A DNA stretch of 64,000 nt from Nocardioides baculatus (GTDB lineage: Bacteria > Actinomycetota > Actinomycetes > Propionibacteriales > Nocardioidaceae). The position numbers and the translations under genes are program-made. The stretch is from the NCBI RefSeq assembly GCF_016735675.1, contig NZ_JAERSG010000003.1:124001-188000 (forward strand). Direction: 5' to 3'. The notes under the pieces were generated by a model. That model saw only the letters and a program-made list of their open reading frames with translations. It did no database searches and was not told the origin of the DNA. Position 1 is the stretch's first letter, and each line of letters opens with the position of its first letter. This document shows, in pieces, positions 1 through 7,570 of the stretch.

Positions 1-34
1 GCACGATGCGCGCGGCACTGGATGGTTCGCTCGC

Positions 35-1021
35 TCACTCGTCGGCTTCGACGGCGTCGACCGTCTCGACGGGCGGGAGGTCCGCCGGGCGCGGCCCGGT
101 GTAGTCCGGTCCGTACGCCCCGGGCGCGGGTCGCCGCGTCTTGCGGGGCGGCTTCTCCCCCGGCGCCATCCGGCGCGCGGTGACGAGGAACGCCGTGTGT
201 CCGATCATCTTGTGGCCCGGCCGTACGGCGAGCCCCTCCACGTGCCAGTCGCGCACGAGGGACTCCCACGGCTGGGGCTCGGTGAAGCCGCCGTGCACGC
301 GCAGGGTCTCGACCACGCGCGAGAGCTGCGTCGTCGTGGCGACGTATGCGCAGACGATGCCGCCGGGGACGAGGGCGTCGGCGACGGCGTCGACGCAGTT
401 CCACGGGTCGAGCATGTCGAGGATGATCCGGTCGACCTGGTGGGCGCCGTGGTCGGCCAGGCCCTCCTTGAGGTCGCCGAGACGCAGGTCCCACGCGGGG
501 TGGGTCCGGCCCTCCGGTGCGGAGAAGAACTGGTTGACGTTGCGGCGGGCGACGTCGGCGAACTCCTCGCGCAGCTCGTAGGACGTCACGCTCCCCCACG
601 GGCCGACGGCGCGGAGCAGCGAGCAGGTGAGCGCCCCCGAGCCGGCGCCGGCCTCGACCACGCGGGCGCCGGGGTAGATGTCGGCGAGCGCCACGATCTG
701 GGCGGCGTCCTTCGGGTAGACCACGGCGGCACCGCGCGGCATCGAGACGACGAACTCGTTGAGCAGCGGCCGGAAGACGAGGTACTGCCCACCGGCGGAC
801 GAGACCAGCGTGAAGCCCTCGTCCCGGCCGATCATGTCGTCGTGGTCGAGGTGGCCCTTGTTGGAGAAGAACCGCTTGCCCGCGACCAGCTCGAAGTTGT
901 GCTTGCGGCCCTTCTGGTCGACCAGCCGCACCCACTCGCCCTCGCGCAGGGGACCGCGGTGGACGCCGGACCAGGCCTCGGCGGGGACGTCGGCTCTGTC
1001 GTCGGTGGAGGGCTCAGACAT
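35..1021 (-). CDS. trmI: tRNA (adenine-N1)-methyltransferase TrmI
   Basis: Methylates N1 of adenine 58 in the tRNA T-loop with S-adenosylmethionine; the family is normally a tetramer. The 328-residue length fits actinobacterial TrmI. The SAM-binding glycine loop VVEAGAGSGA lies at residues 121-130 of a Rossmann methyltransferase domain, with an acidic LDMLDPW segment near residue 200 typical of the catalytic motif. The N-terminal 100 residues form the family's small beta domain, and the C-terminal tail is basic and proline-rich. The ATG is placed 7 nt after a TAGTCT -10 box, so the mRNA is probably leaderless. The neighbouring M50 protease and RecB-like gene are usual companions of trmI in actinobacteria. 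Confidence 0.93.
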   Translation of the reverse strand: MSEPSTDDRADVPAEAWSGVHRGPLREGEWVRLVDQKGRKHNFELVAGKRFFSNKGHLDHDDMIGRDEGFTLVSSAGGQYLVFRPLLNEFVVSMPRGAAVVYPKDAAQIVALADIYPGARVVEAGAGSGALTCSLLRAVGPWGSVTSYELREEFADVARRNVNQFFSAPEGRTHPAWDLRLGDLKEGLADHGAHQVDRIILDMLDPWNCVDAVADALVPGGIVCAYVATTTQLSRVVETLRVHGGFTEPQPWESLVRDWHVEGLAVRPGHKMIGHTAFLVTARRMAPGEKPPRKTRRPAPGAYGPDYTGPRPADLPPVETVDAVEADE

Positions 1022-1028
1022 GGCCGGA

Positions 1029-1034
1029 AGACTA
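1029..1034 (-). promoter_or_regulatory. Leaderless -10 box of trmI
   Basis: TAGTCT on the minus strand, 7 nt before the trmI ATG. There is no Shine-Dalgarno sequence in between, so transcription probably starts at or next to the start codon. Confidence 0.6.
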
Positions 1035-1078
1035 GTGGCGAGGCGACGGAATCGCTCAGCCGACGACGGCCCTGCGGC

Positions 1079-2248
1079 TCAGCGGGACGCGTTGTCCCGG
1101 AAGGCCCGGTCGACGTCGGCGGTGGCCAGCACGCCGTAGATCCGGCCGTCGGCCTCGACCAGGAGGTACTCCTCGGCGGGGCGGCGGCTGATCGCGAGGA
1201 CGAGGTCCTCCCCCGCGACGGTCGCCGGCAGCGTGAGCCCGTCCTCGATGGCACGCGCCACGGTGGACACCGGGACCCACGGACGGCGCTCCTCGGGCAT
1301 CGCGGTCACCGCCGCCTCGCTGACGATGCCGAGCGGACGGCCGTCGGGCGCGACCGTCACGATGCTGCCGGCCTGCGCCTCCTGCGCCTGCCGGACGGCC
1401 TCGGACAGCGGGAGGTCGGACGGCACGGTGAGCGTACGACGTGCGAGCGGGCGCGCGGCCAGGGCCGGGAGCCGCTCGCGGATGCGGGCGTGGGCCATCG
1501 CGGCGGTGGCCCCGGTCCAGAGGAACAGACCGAGGATGAACACGAGGACGACGTCCAGCAGCGTGGGCTCGACGCCGAAGAGGGGCTCCATGACCAGCGG
1601 CCACGTGAGCAGCGCCAGGGCGGTCAGCCGGCCACCCCAGCCGGCCACGACGGTCGCCCGGTGCTGGTTGCCGGATGCGCCCCACACGGCGGACTTGAGC
1701 ACGCGCCCGCCGTCGAGCGGGAGCCCGGGGATGAGGTTGAGCACGCCGATGAGGAGGTTGGCACCGGCGAGGTAGCCGATGGCGAGGTGCACGAGTCCGT
1801 CGGGGACCACGAACCACAGGCCGAGTGCCGCCGCGCCGATCGCGATCGAGGTCAGCGGGCCGACCACGGCGATCCAGAACTCGTGGCGCGGCCTGCGCGA
1901 CTGGCCGTCGATCTCGGTCATGCCGCCGAGGAAGTGCAGTGTGATCGAGGTGACGCCGTAGCCCAGGCGCTTCGCGACGACGGCGTGGGACGCCTCGTGG
2001 AGCAGCACCGAGAGGTAGAGGACGATCGCGACGACGAACCCGGCGACGTACTTCAGGATGCCCAGTCCGGCCTGCTCGGCCTCGATGCGCGGTGCGAACG
2101 TGACCGCGATCAGGAGCGCGACGATGAACCACGAGCTGGTGATGAGCACGTCGATACCCGCGATGGACCCGATTCGGAACGTGCCGGGAGCGCGCGGCGA
2201 CCGTGCCTCGTGGCGGTCGCCGGCGGGTGGATCGGAGGGGTCGGACAC
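1079..2248 (-). CDS. M50-family site-2 protease with CBS domains
   Basis: Intramembrane zinc metalloprotease of the S2P/SpoIVFB class, expected to cut a membrane-anchored substrate within the bilayer. HEASH at residues 84-88 is the HExxH zinc motif in a hydrophobic segment, and the second conserved motif NLIPGLPLDGG is near 172-182, supplying the third ligand Asp. About six hydrophobic segments span residues 30-250. The last 120 residues look like a pair of CBS domains, which in this family usually sense nucleotides. The substrate cannot be told from the sequence. The GTG start sits 6 nt after a TAGGCT -10 box. It is divergent from the RecB-like gene with 93 bp between the starts. Confidence 0.88.
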   Translation of the reverse strand: MSDPSDPPAGDRHEARSPRAPGTFRIGSIAGIDVLITSSWFIVALLIAVTFAPRIEAEQAGLGILKYVAGFVVAIVLYLSVLLHEASHAVVAKRLGYGVTSITLHFLGGMTEIDGQSRRPRHEFWIAVVGPLTSIAIGAAALGLWFVVPDGLVHLAIGYLAGANLLIGVLNLIPGLPLDGGRVLKSAVWGASGNQHRATVVAGWGGRLTALALLTWPLVMEPLFGVEPTLLDVVLVFILGLFLWTGATAAMAHARIRERLPALAARPLARRTLTVPSDLPLSEAVRQAQEAQAGSIVTVAPDGRPLGIVSEAAVTAMPEERRPWVPVSTVARAIEDGLTLPATVAGEDLVLAISRRPAEEYLLVEADGRIYGVLATADVDRAFRDNASR

Positions 2249-2254
2249 GCCTCG

Positions 2255-2260
2255 AGCCTA
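2255..2260 (-). promoter_or_regulatory. Leaderless -10 box of the M50 protease gene
   Basis: TAGGCT on the minus strand, 6 nt before the GTG start; no ribosome binding site is visible. Confidence 0.55.
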
Positions 2261-2325
2261 GCCAACGACCCCGACACCGACGCGCTCGGCGACCCCGGGC
2301 CGGCCGGGCTGTCGTACGCCTCGCC

Positions 2326-2331
2326 TAGGGT
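2326..2331 (+). promoter_or_regulatory. Probable -10 box of the RecB-like gene
   Basis: TAGGGT, 10 nt before the ATG at 2342. The 5' leader would be only a few bases and no Shine-Dalgarno is seen. Confidence 0.5.
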
Positions 2332-2341
2332 GAGCCGCGCC

Positions 2342-3247
2342 ATGACGATCCCGCCCGCAGCACCCGCTGCCGAGTCCCCCGCCGAGCGGGTCTCGACACC
2401 GGTCGACGGCGTCGACGTCCTGGGGGCGATCTCGCCGAGCCGGGCGGGCGACTTCATGGCCTGCCCGCTGATGTACCGCTTCCGCACGATCGACCGGCTG
2501 CCCGAGCAACCGTCCCCCGACGCCGCGCGCGGGACCCTGGTGCACAAGGTGCTCGAGGACCTCTTCGACCTCCCGGCGCTGGACCGCACCCCCGAGCGGG
2601 CCGGCGACATGCTCGAGCCGACGTGGCAGGCGCTCCTGGCGGCCGAGCCCGAGCTGGAGGAGATGTTCGGCGAGTCCGGCCCCGACGTCACCGCCTGGCT
2701 CGCGTCGTGCCGCACCGTGCTCGACCGCTACTTCGACCTCGAGGACCCGCGCCGCCTCGAGCCCGCCGACCGCGAGCTCTACGTCGAGGCACTGCTCGAC
2801 TCCAAGTTGCTGCTCCGCGGCTTCGTCGACCGCGTCGACGTCGCGCCTGACGGCCGGATCCGCATCGTGGACTACAAGTCCGGGAAGAGCCCGGGCGAGG
2901 GCTACGAGGCCAAGGCGCTCTTCCAGATGAAGTTCTACGCCCTCGTCATCTGGCGGCTGCGCGGCGTTGTTCCGTCGGTGCTCCAGCTGGTCTACCTCGG
3001 CAACGGCGAGATCCTGCGCTACGAGCCGGACGAGGACGACCTGCGCGCCACCGAGCGCAAGGTCGAGGCGGTGTGGGCCGCGATCACCCGCGCGCAGGAG
3101 ACCGGCGACTGGCAGCCGAGCCCGTCGCGCCTGTGCGACTGGTGCTCGTTCCACGAGTTCTGCCCGACCAAGGGCGGCACCATCCCACCGCTCCCCGAGC
3201 GCACCACGCCCGCCGTCGACGCCTCGGTCGACGAGTCCTCCGACTGA
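2342..3247 (+). CDS. RecB-family PD-(D/E)XK exonuclease with Fe-S cysteines
   Basis: A 301-residue nuclease-only protein of the Cas4/RecB C-terminal type. The catalytic block reads GFVDRVDV near residue 158 and IVDYKSG near 175, matching the D...D/ExK metal-binding core. One cysteine in ACPLMYRFR (C41) and three in the C-terminal CDWCSFHEFC cluster (from about 265) have the spacing of a 4Fe-4S cluster, as in AddB and Cas4. The frame is open far upstream, but the start is put at the ATG after TAGGGT because upstream residues are low-complexity antisense of the trmI/M50 genes. It is a conserved actinobacterial neighbour of trmI; its substrate is unknown and a DNA end-processing role is inferred. 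Confidence 0.85.
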   Translation: MTIPPAAPAAESPAERVSTPVDGVDVLGAISPSRAGDFMACPLMYRFRTIDRLPEQPSPDAARGTLVHKVLEDLFDLPALDRTPERAGDMLEPTWQALLAAEPELEEMFGESGPDVTAWLASCRTVLDRYFDLEDPRRLEPADRELYVEALLDSKLLLRGFVDRVDVAPDGRIRIVDYKSGKSPGEGYEAKALFQMKFYALVIWRLRGVVPSVLQLVYLGNGEILRYEPDEDDLRATERKVEAVWAAITRAQETGDWQPSPSRLCDWCSFHEFCPTKGGTIPPLPERTTPAVDASVDESSD

Positions 3248-3262
3248 GCGCCCGGGCGGCGT

Positions 3263-4417
3263 TCAGACGCCGACGTAGGCCTCGGGCGGGGCGTCGGGAC
3301 CGTCGACGGGACCCGTGAAGCCGCTCTCGACCGACACGGCCTCCACCTGGTGCGGCTGGATCTCGCCGGACGCGACCTGCTCGGCGTAGTGGCACGCGAC
3401 CCGGTGGCTCGCCGAGGCGCCATCGACCTCGACCACCCGCAGCTGGGGTCGCTCGGTGTCGCAGAGCGTCTCCTGCTTCCACGGGCACCGCGTGTGGAAG
3501 CGGCAGCCGCTGGGCGGGTTGGCCGGTGACGGGAGGTCGCCGGTCAGGAGGATCTGCTCGCGGGAGTCCTCGACCTGCGGGTCCGGCACGGGCACCGCTG
3601 ACATGAGCGCCCTCGTGTAGGGGTGGAGCGGTACGTCGTACAGCTCGGCACCGTCGGACTCCTCGACCAGCCCGCCGAGGTACATCACCCCGATGCGGTC
3701 GCTGATGTGGCGTACGACGGCGAGGTCGTGGGCCACCACCAGGTAGGTCAGGCCGAGCTCGTCCTGGAGGTCCTGGAGCAGGTTGATCACCTGGGCCTGG
3801 ATCGAGACGTCGAGCGCGCTCACCGGCTCGTCGGCCACGATCAGGTCCGGGCCGACCGACAGGGCGCGGGCGATGCCGATGCGCTGGCGCTGGCCCCCGG
3901 AGAACTCGTGGGGGTACTTGCTGAGCGCCGCCACCGGCAGCCCGACGGACGACATCAGCTCGCGCAGCCGTGCCCGGGTCGCGTCCTTGTCGGTGTCGAG
4001 CCCGTGGGCACGCATGCCCTCGAGCAGGAGGTTCTCCACGGTCTGGCGCGGGTCGAGGCTCGACATCGGGTCCTGGAAGACCATCTGGAAGCGCTTGCGC
4101 TCGCGGCGCAGGTCCTCTCCCTTGAGGGAGGCGATGTCGGTGCCGTCGAAGACCACCGACCCGGCGGTCGGCGGCTCGAGGTTGAGGATGGCCTTGCCGA
4201 GGGTCGACTTGCCGCACCCCGACTCCCCCACCAGGCCGTAGGTCTCGCCGCGGTGGATCGTCAGGTCGACGCCGTCGACGGCGCGCACGTGGCCGACCGT
4301 GCGGTCGAAGATGATCCCGCTCTTGATCGGGAAGTACACCTCGAGGTCGCTGGCCTCGACGAGCACGTCCGTCCCGTCGGAGGTCGCGTCGGAGCTGGAC
4401 TCGGAGGTCTGCGTCAC
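3263..4417 (-). CDS. Peptide ABC transporter ATPase, OppF/DppF type
   Basis: One of two ATPases driving the peptide importer encoded at 3.2-9.2 kb. Of 384 residues, the Walker A motif GESGCGKST, the signature FSGGQRQRIGIARAL and Walker B DLIVADEPVSALDV are intact, and the C-terminus carries the oligopeptide-transporter extension with CRFHTRCPW, whose cysteines bind Fe-S in DppF relatives. The frame extends upstream, but the GTG at 4415-4417 overlaps the OppD stop as GTGA, the usual translational coupling, and begins MTQTSES. It is the last gene of a five-gene leftward operon. Confidence 0.92.
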   Translation of the reverse strand: MTQTSESSSDATSDGTDVLVEASDLEVYFPIKSGIIFDRTVGHVRAVDGVDLTIHRGETYGLVGESGCGKSTLGKAILNLEPPTAGSVVFDGTDIASLKGEDLRRERKRFQMVFQDPMSSLDPRQTVENLLLEGMRAHGLDTDKDATRARLRELMSSVGLPVAALSKYPHEFSGGQRQRIGIARALSVGPDLIVADEPVSALDVSIQAQVINLLQDLQDELGLTYLVVAHDLAVVRHISDRIGVMYLGGLVEESDGAELYDVPLHPYTRALMSAVPVPDPQVEDSREQILLTGDLPSPANPPSGCRFHTRCPWKQETLCDTERPQLRVVEVDGASASHRVACHYAEQVASGEIQPHQVEAVSVESGFTGPVDGPDAPPEAYVGV

Positions 4418-5433
4418 CGGGTGCCTCCCATCGGGTTGAAGCAGCGGTGGCCGACCACCTGGTCGCCCTCCCACTGCGGTGTCTCGCGGGTGCAGGCGTC
4501 GACCACCTGGGAGCAGCGAGGAGCGAAGGCGCACGCCGACGTCCACGGCAGGTTGTCCGCCACCGACCCGGGGACCGGCGACAGCTTCTCGCCGCGGGCC
4601 GCGTCGAGCCGCGGGATCGAGTTGAGCAGGCCCACCGTGTAGGGGTGGCGCGGGTCGCGGAAGAGCCCGTGCCGACCGCCCCGCTCGACGACCTTGCCGC
4701 CGTAGAGCACGTTGACCTCGTCGCACAGCCCCGCCACGACGCCGAGGTCGTGGGTGATCATCACGAGCGCGGTGCCGGTGTCGACGACGAGCTCCTTGAG
4801 CAGCGCCAGGATCTGCGCCTGGATCGTCACGTCGAGCGCCGTGGTGGGCTCGTCGGCGATGAGCAGCCGCGGGTTGCAGGCCAGTGCCATCGCGATGAGC
4901 GCGCGCTGGCGCATCCCGCCGCTGAGCTGGTGGGGGTAGTTCAGCAGCCGGGCCTTCGGGTCCGGGATGCCCACGCGCTCGAGCAGCTCGACTGCCTTCG
5001 GGGTGGCCTGCTTGCGGCTCAGGCCCTGGTGGCGCTCCATCACCTCGGTGACCTGTCGCCCGATCGAGATGACCGGGTTGAGCGAGGACAGCGGGTCCTG
5101 GAAGATCATCGCGATCTCCGAGCCGCGCCGGTCGCGCATCGCCGCCGGCGACAGCGTCAGCAGGTCCTCGCCGTCGAAGATCGCGCTGCCCGACACCCGG
5201 TTGCCGCGACCGGGCAGCAGCCCCATGATCGCCAGCGACGTGACGGACTTGCCGCAGCCGGACTCGCCGACGAGCCCGACGGTCTGCCCCGGGCGTACGT
5301 CGAAGCTGACGCCGTCGACGGCGTGGAACTCCTCCTCGCCCTGGCGCTGGAAGGTCACGCGCAGGTCGCGCACGGAGAGCAGCGGCTCGGACGAGCCCCC
5401 TCGCGGCCGGTTCGTGTGCTGGGTCTGGGTCAT
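4414..5433 (-). CDS. Peptide ABC transporter ATPase, OppD/DppD type
   Basis: Partner ATPase of the importer, 339 residues. It has Walker [10 protein letters not shown], signature [15 protein letters not shown], Walker [14 protein letters not shown] and a C-terminal [10 protein letters not shown] cysteine pair of the oligopeptide family. A strong ribosome binding site, AGGAGGTGA, precedes the ATG by 4 nt. Its stop overlaps the OppF GTG by 4 bp; its start is 4 nt after the OppC stop. Confidence 0.92.
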   Translation of the reverse strand: MTQTQHTNRPRGGSSEPLLSVRDLRVTFQRQGEEEFHAVDGVSFDVRPGQTVGLVGESGCGKSVTSLAIMGLLPGRGNRVSGSAIFDGEDLLTLSPAAMRDRRGSEIAMIFQDPLSSLNPVISIGRQVTEVMERHQGLSRKQATPKAVELLERVGIPDPKARLLNYPHQLSGGMRQRALIAMALACNPRLLIADEPTTALDVTIQAQILALLKELVVDTGTALVMITHDLGVVAGLCDEVNVLYGGKVVERGGRHGLFRDPRHPYTVGLLNSIPRLDAARGEKLSPVPGSVADNLPWTSACAFAPRCSQVVDACTRETPQWEGDQVVGHRCFNPMGGTR

Positions 5434-5437
5434 CTCG

Positions 5438-6472
5438 TCACCTCCTGGTCTTCGGGTCGAGGGCCTCGCGGAGCGACTCCCCCATCAGGGTGAATCCGAG
5501 GGCGACGACGATGATGCAGCCGGCAGGGTAGAAGGCCAGGTGCGGTGCCTCGGTGATGAAGGGCTGGGCGCGGCCGAGCATCTGGCCCCACTCCGGCTGG
5601 CTCTGGTCGGGGTTGCCGAGGCCGAGGAACGACAGCGCGGCGGCGTCGATGATCGCGACGGCCAGCGAGAGGGTCGCCTGGACGATGACCGGACCGAGCG
5701 CGTTGGGCAGCATGTGCCGGAACACGATCGCCGTCGGTCGTACGCCCAGCGAGCGGGCCGCGAGCACGTGGTCGCTGGCGCGTTGCGCGAGCATGGAGCC
5801 ACGCAGCAGCCGGGCGAAGATCGGCACCTGGATGATCGCGATCGCGATCACGAGCGTCCACTGGCTCGGGTTGCGGGCGAGCGAGGCGACGGTGAAGGCC
5901 AGGAGCAGCGACGGGATGGAGAGCATCACGTCGACGATGCGCATGACGAGTGAGTCCACCCAGCCTCCGACGGCGCCGGCGATGGTGCCGAGCGTCAGGC
6001 CGCCGAGCAGGCCGAACAGCGTCGCGACGACACCGACGATCAACGTCTGCCGGCTGCCGACGAGCAGCCGCGAGAAGAGGTCGCGGCCGCGGTCGTCGGC
6101 ACCGAGGAAGTGGCCGGGCTCGGGACCGGGGACCGGGTTGGACTGCGGCCGCACCTTGTCGAGCAGGGGTCGGGCGGTGACGTCCCACGGCGCGATCCAG
6201 GGCGAGATGATCGCCAGCACGATGAACGCGAGCGTGATCGCGGCGCCGATCAGGAAGATCGGGTTGCGGCGCAGACGCTTCCAGGCGCTCCGGATCAGCG
6301 AGACACCCGGCTCGTCGTCGACCGTGCCGGCGGTGGCGAGCTGGTCGATGCGGTCCTTGCGTCGCTGACCGAACGTCGGACGCGCACCGCGAGCGTCCTC
6401 GGTCCGGTCGTCGGTCGAGTGGTCGGTCGAGTCGTCGGTCGTGTGGTTGGTCGTGTCGTTCACGCCGGTCAC
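5438..6472 (-). CDS. Peptide ABC transporter permease, OppC/DppC type
   Basis: Inner-membrane permease subunit of 344 residues with about six membrane segments and the EAA loop around LLRGSMLAQRASDHVLAARS, where it contacts the ATPases. The N-terminal 30 residues are unusual: repeated four-residue blocks rich in D, T, S and H (NDTTNHTTDDSTDHSTDD) encoded by a 12-bp tandem repeat. The GTG start overlaps the OppB stop as GTGA. Confidence 0.9.
   Translation of the reverse strand: MTGVNDTTNHTTDDSTDHSTDDRTEDARGARPTFGQRRKDRIDQLATAGTVDDEPGVSLIRSAWKRLRRNPIFLIGAAITLAFIVLAIISPWIAPWDVTARPLLDKVRPQSNPVPGPEPGHFLGADDRGRDLFSRLLVGSRQTLIVGVVATLFGLLGGLTLGTIAGAVGGWVDSLVMRIVDVMLSIPSLLLAFTVASLARNPSQWTLVIAIAIIQVPIFARLLRGSMLAQRASDHVLAARSLGVRPTAIVFRHMLPNALGPVIVQATLSLAVAIIDAAALSFLGLGNPDQSQPEWGQMLGRAQPFITEAPHLAFYPAGCIIVVALGFTLMGESLREALDPKTRR
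6395..6460. repeat. 12-bp minisatellite in the oppC N-terminal coding region
   Basis: About five imperfect copies of a 12-bp unit related to GTCGTCGGTCGA (plus strand). Each encodes four residues, such as STDD, TTDD and STDH. Being a multiple of three, copy-number change would not shift the frame. Confidence 0.75.
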
Positions 6473-7479
6473 CTCGTCCTGATCCGGGGGTCGATCACGG
6501 CGTACGCGATGTCGACCAGCAGGTTGACGAGCACGTAGATCACTGCGGCGGCCAGGATCAGCACCTGGAGCACGGGGTAGTCCTTCTCTCGGAAGGCCGT
6601 GGCCAGCGCGTCACCGACGCCGCGGTAGGAGAAGACGGTCTCGGTCAGCACCGCGCCGGCCAGCAACCCGCCGATCTGGAGGCCGATGGTCGTGACCACG
6701 GGCAGCATCGCGTTGCGGAGCACGTGACGGGCGCGGATGACGCGGGTGGTGAGGCCCTTGGCCTCGGCGGTGCGGACGTAGTCCTCGTCGAGCACGTCGA
6801 GCACCGACGCCCGGGTGATCCGGAAGATCACCGCGAACGGGATCGTCGCGAGGGCCAGCGACGGCAGGATCAGGTGCTTGAGGGCGTCCCACGACGCGTC
6901 CCACTCGCGCGTCAGGATGCCGTCGAGGACGAACATCCCGGTCACGCGTGTGGCGTCGAGCCCGGTGCTCTGCCTGCCCGACACAGGAAGCAGGTTCCAC
7001 TCGACGGCGAAGAAGTACTTGAGCAGGAACGCCGTGAAGAAGACCGGCACCGCGACGCCGACGAGCGAGAAGATCACGGCGCCGGTGTCGGTGATCGAGC
7101 CGCGCCGGCGGGCGGCGAGGTAGCCCAGCGGGATGCCGAGGGCGATCGCGAGCAGCATCGCGAGGACCGACAGCTCGATCGTCGCGGGCAACCGGTCCAG
7201 GAACACCTGGAACGCGTCCTCCCCGGGCAGGACCTTCGTGGAGACGCCGAAGTTGCCGTGCACGGCGCGCTCGACGAACTTCAGGTACTGCACGGGCAGC
7301 GGCTGGTCGAGACCGAGGGCCTTCTCCAGGGCCGCCACCCGCTCGGGGGTCTGGCGCTCCCCGAGGATCGCGGACACCGGGCCTCCGGGCAGCGACCGCA
7401 GCCACAGGAAGACCAGCATCGACAGGACGATGACGACGACGCACATCTGCAGGAGACGTCGTACGACGAAGCGGATCAC
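6469..7479 (-). CDS. Peptide ABC transporter permease, OppB/DppB type
   Basis: Second permease, 336 residues, with the OppB N-terminal signature (MIRFVVRRLLQM followed by a hydrophobic segment), six predicted membrane helices and the EAA-type loop near DVLDEDYVRTAEAKGL. The GTG start at 7477-7479 is preceded by GAGGAG. It is separated from the binding-protein gene by 91 bp containing a perfect 14-bp stem-loop, so permease levels are probably set lower than binding-protein levels. Confidence 0.9.
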   Translation of the reverse strand: MIRFVVRRLLQMCVVVIVLSMLVFLWLRSLPGGPVSAILGERQTPERVAALEKALGLDQPLPVQYLKFVERAVHGNFGVSTKVLPGEDAFQVFLDRLPATIELSVLAMLLAIALGIPLGYLAARRRGSITDTGAVIFSLVGVAVPVFFTAFLLKYFFAVEWNLLPVSGRQSTGLDATRVTGMFVLDGILTREWDASWDALKHLILPSLALATIPFAVIFRITRASVLDVLDEDYVRTAEAKGLTTRVIRARHVLRNAMLPVVTTIGLQIGGLLAGAVLTETVFSYRGVGDALATAFREKDYPVLQVLILAAAVIYVLVNLLVDIAYAVIDPRIRTR

Positions 7480-7504
7480 AGGTTCTCCTCACACGCCTGC
7501 ATGG

Positions 7505-7537
7505 GTCCGGGGGCCGGCTCTGGGCCGGCCCCCGGAC
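7505..7537. terminator. 14-bp perfect stem-loop between the binding-protein and permease genes
   Basis: Left arm 7505-7518 and right arm 7524-7537 are exact reverse complements (GTCCGGGGGCCGGC), with a 5-nt loop. No T-run follows on the minus strand, so it is more likely a partial terminator or 3'-end mRNA stabiliser than a full terminator. Confidence 0.75.
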
Positions 7538-7570
7538 GTCACGCCGAACGGACGGTCAGCGGTGGGAGTG

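Noticed and set aside
1..34. Partial gene at the left edge
   Set aside because: 34 bases downstream of trmI are too short to assign anything.
197..2341. Long upstream extension of the RecB-like gene
   Set aside because: It runs antisense through trmI and the M50 protease gene; the ATG at 2342 follows a promoter and starts at the family N-terminus.
4418..4726. N-terminal extension of OppF
   Set aside because: It would read through oppD in another frame; the GTGA overlap at 4414-4417 is the normal start.
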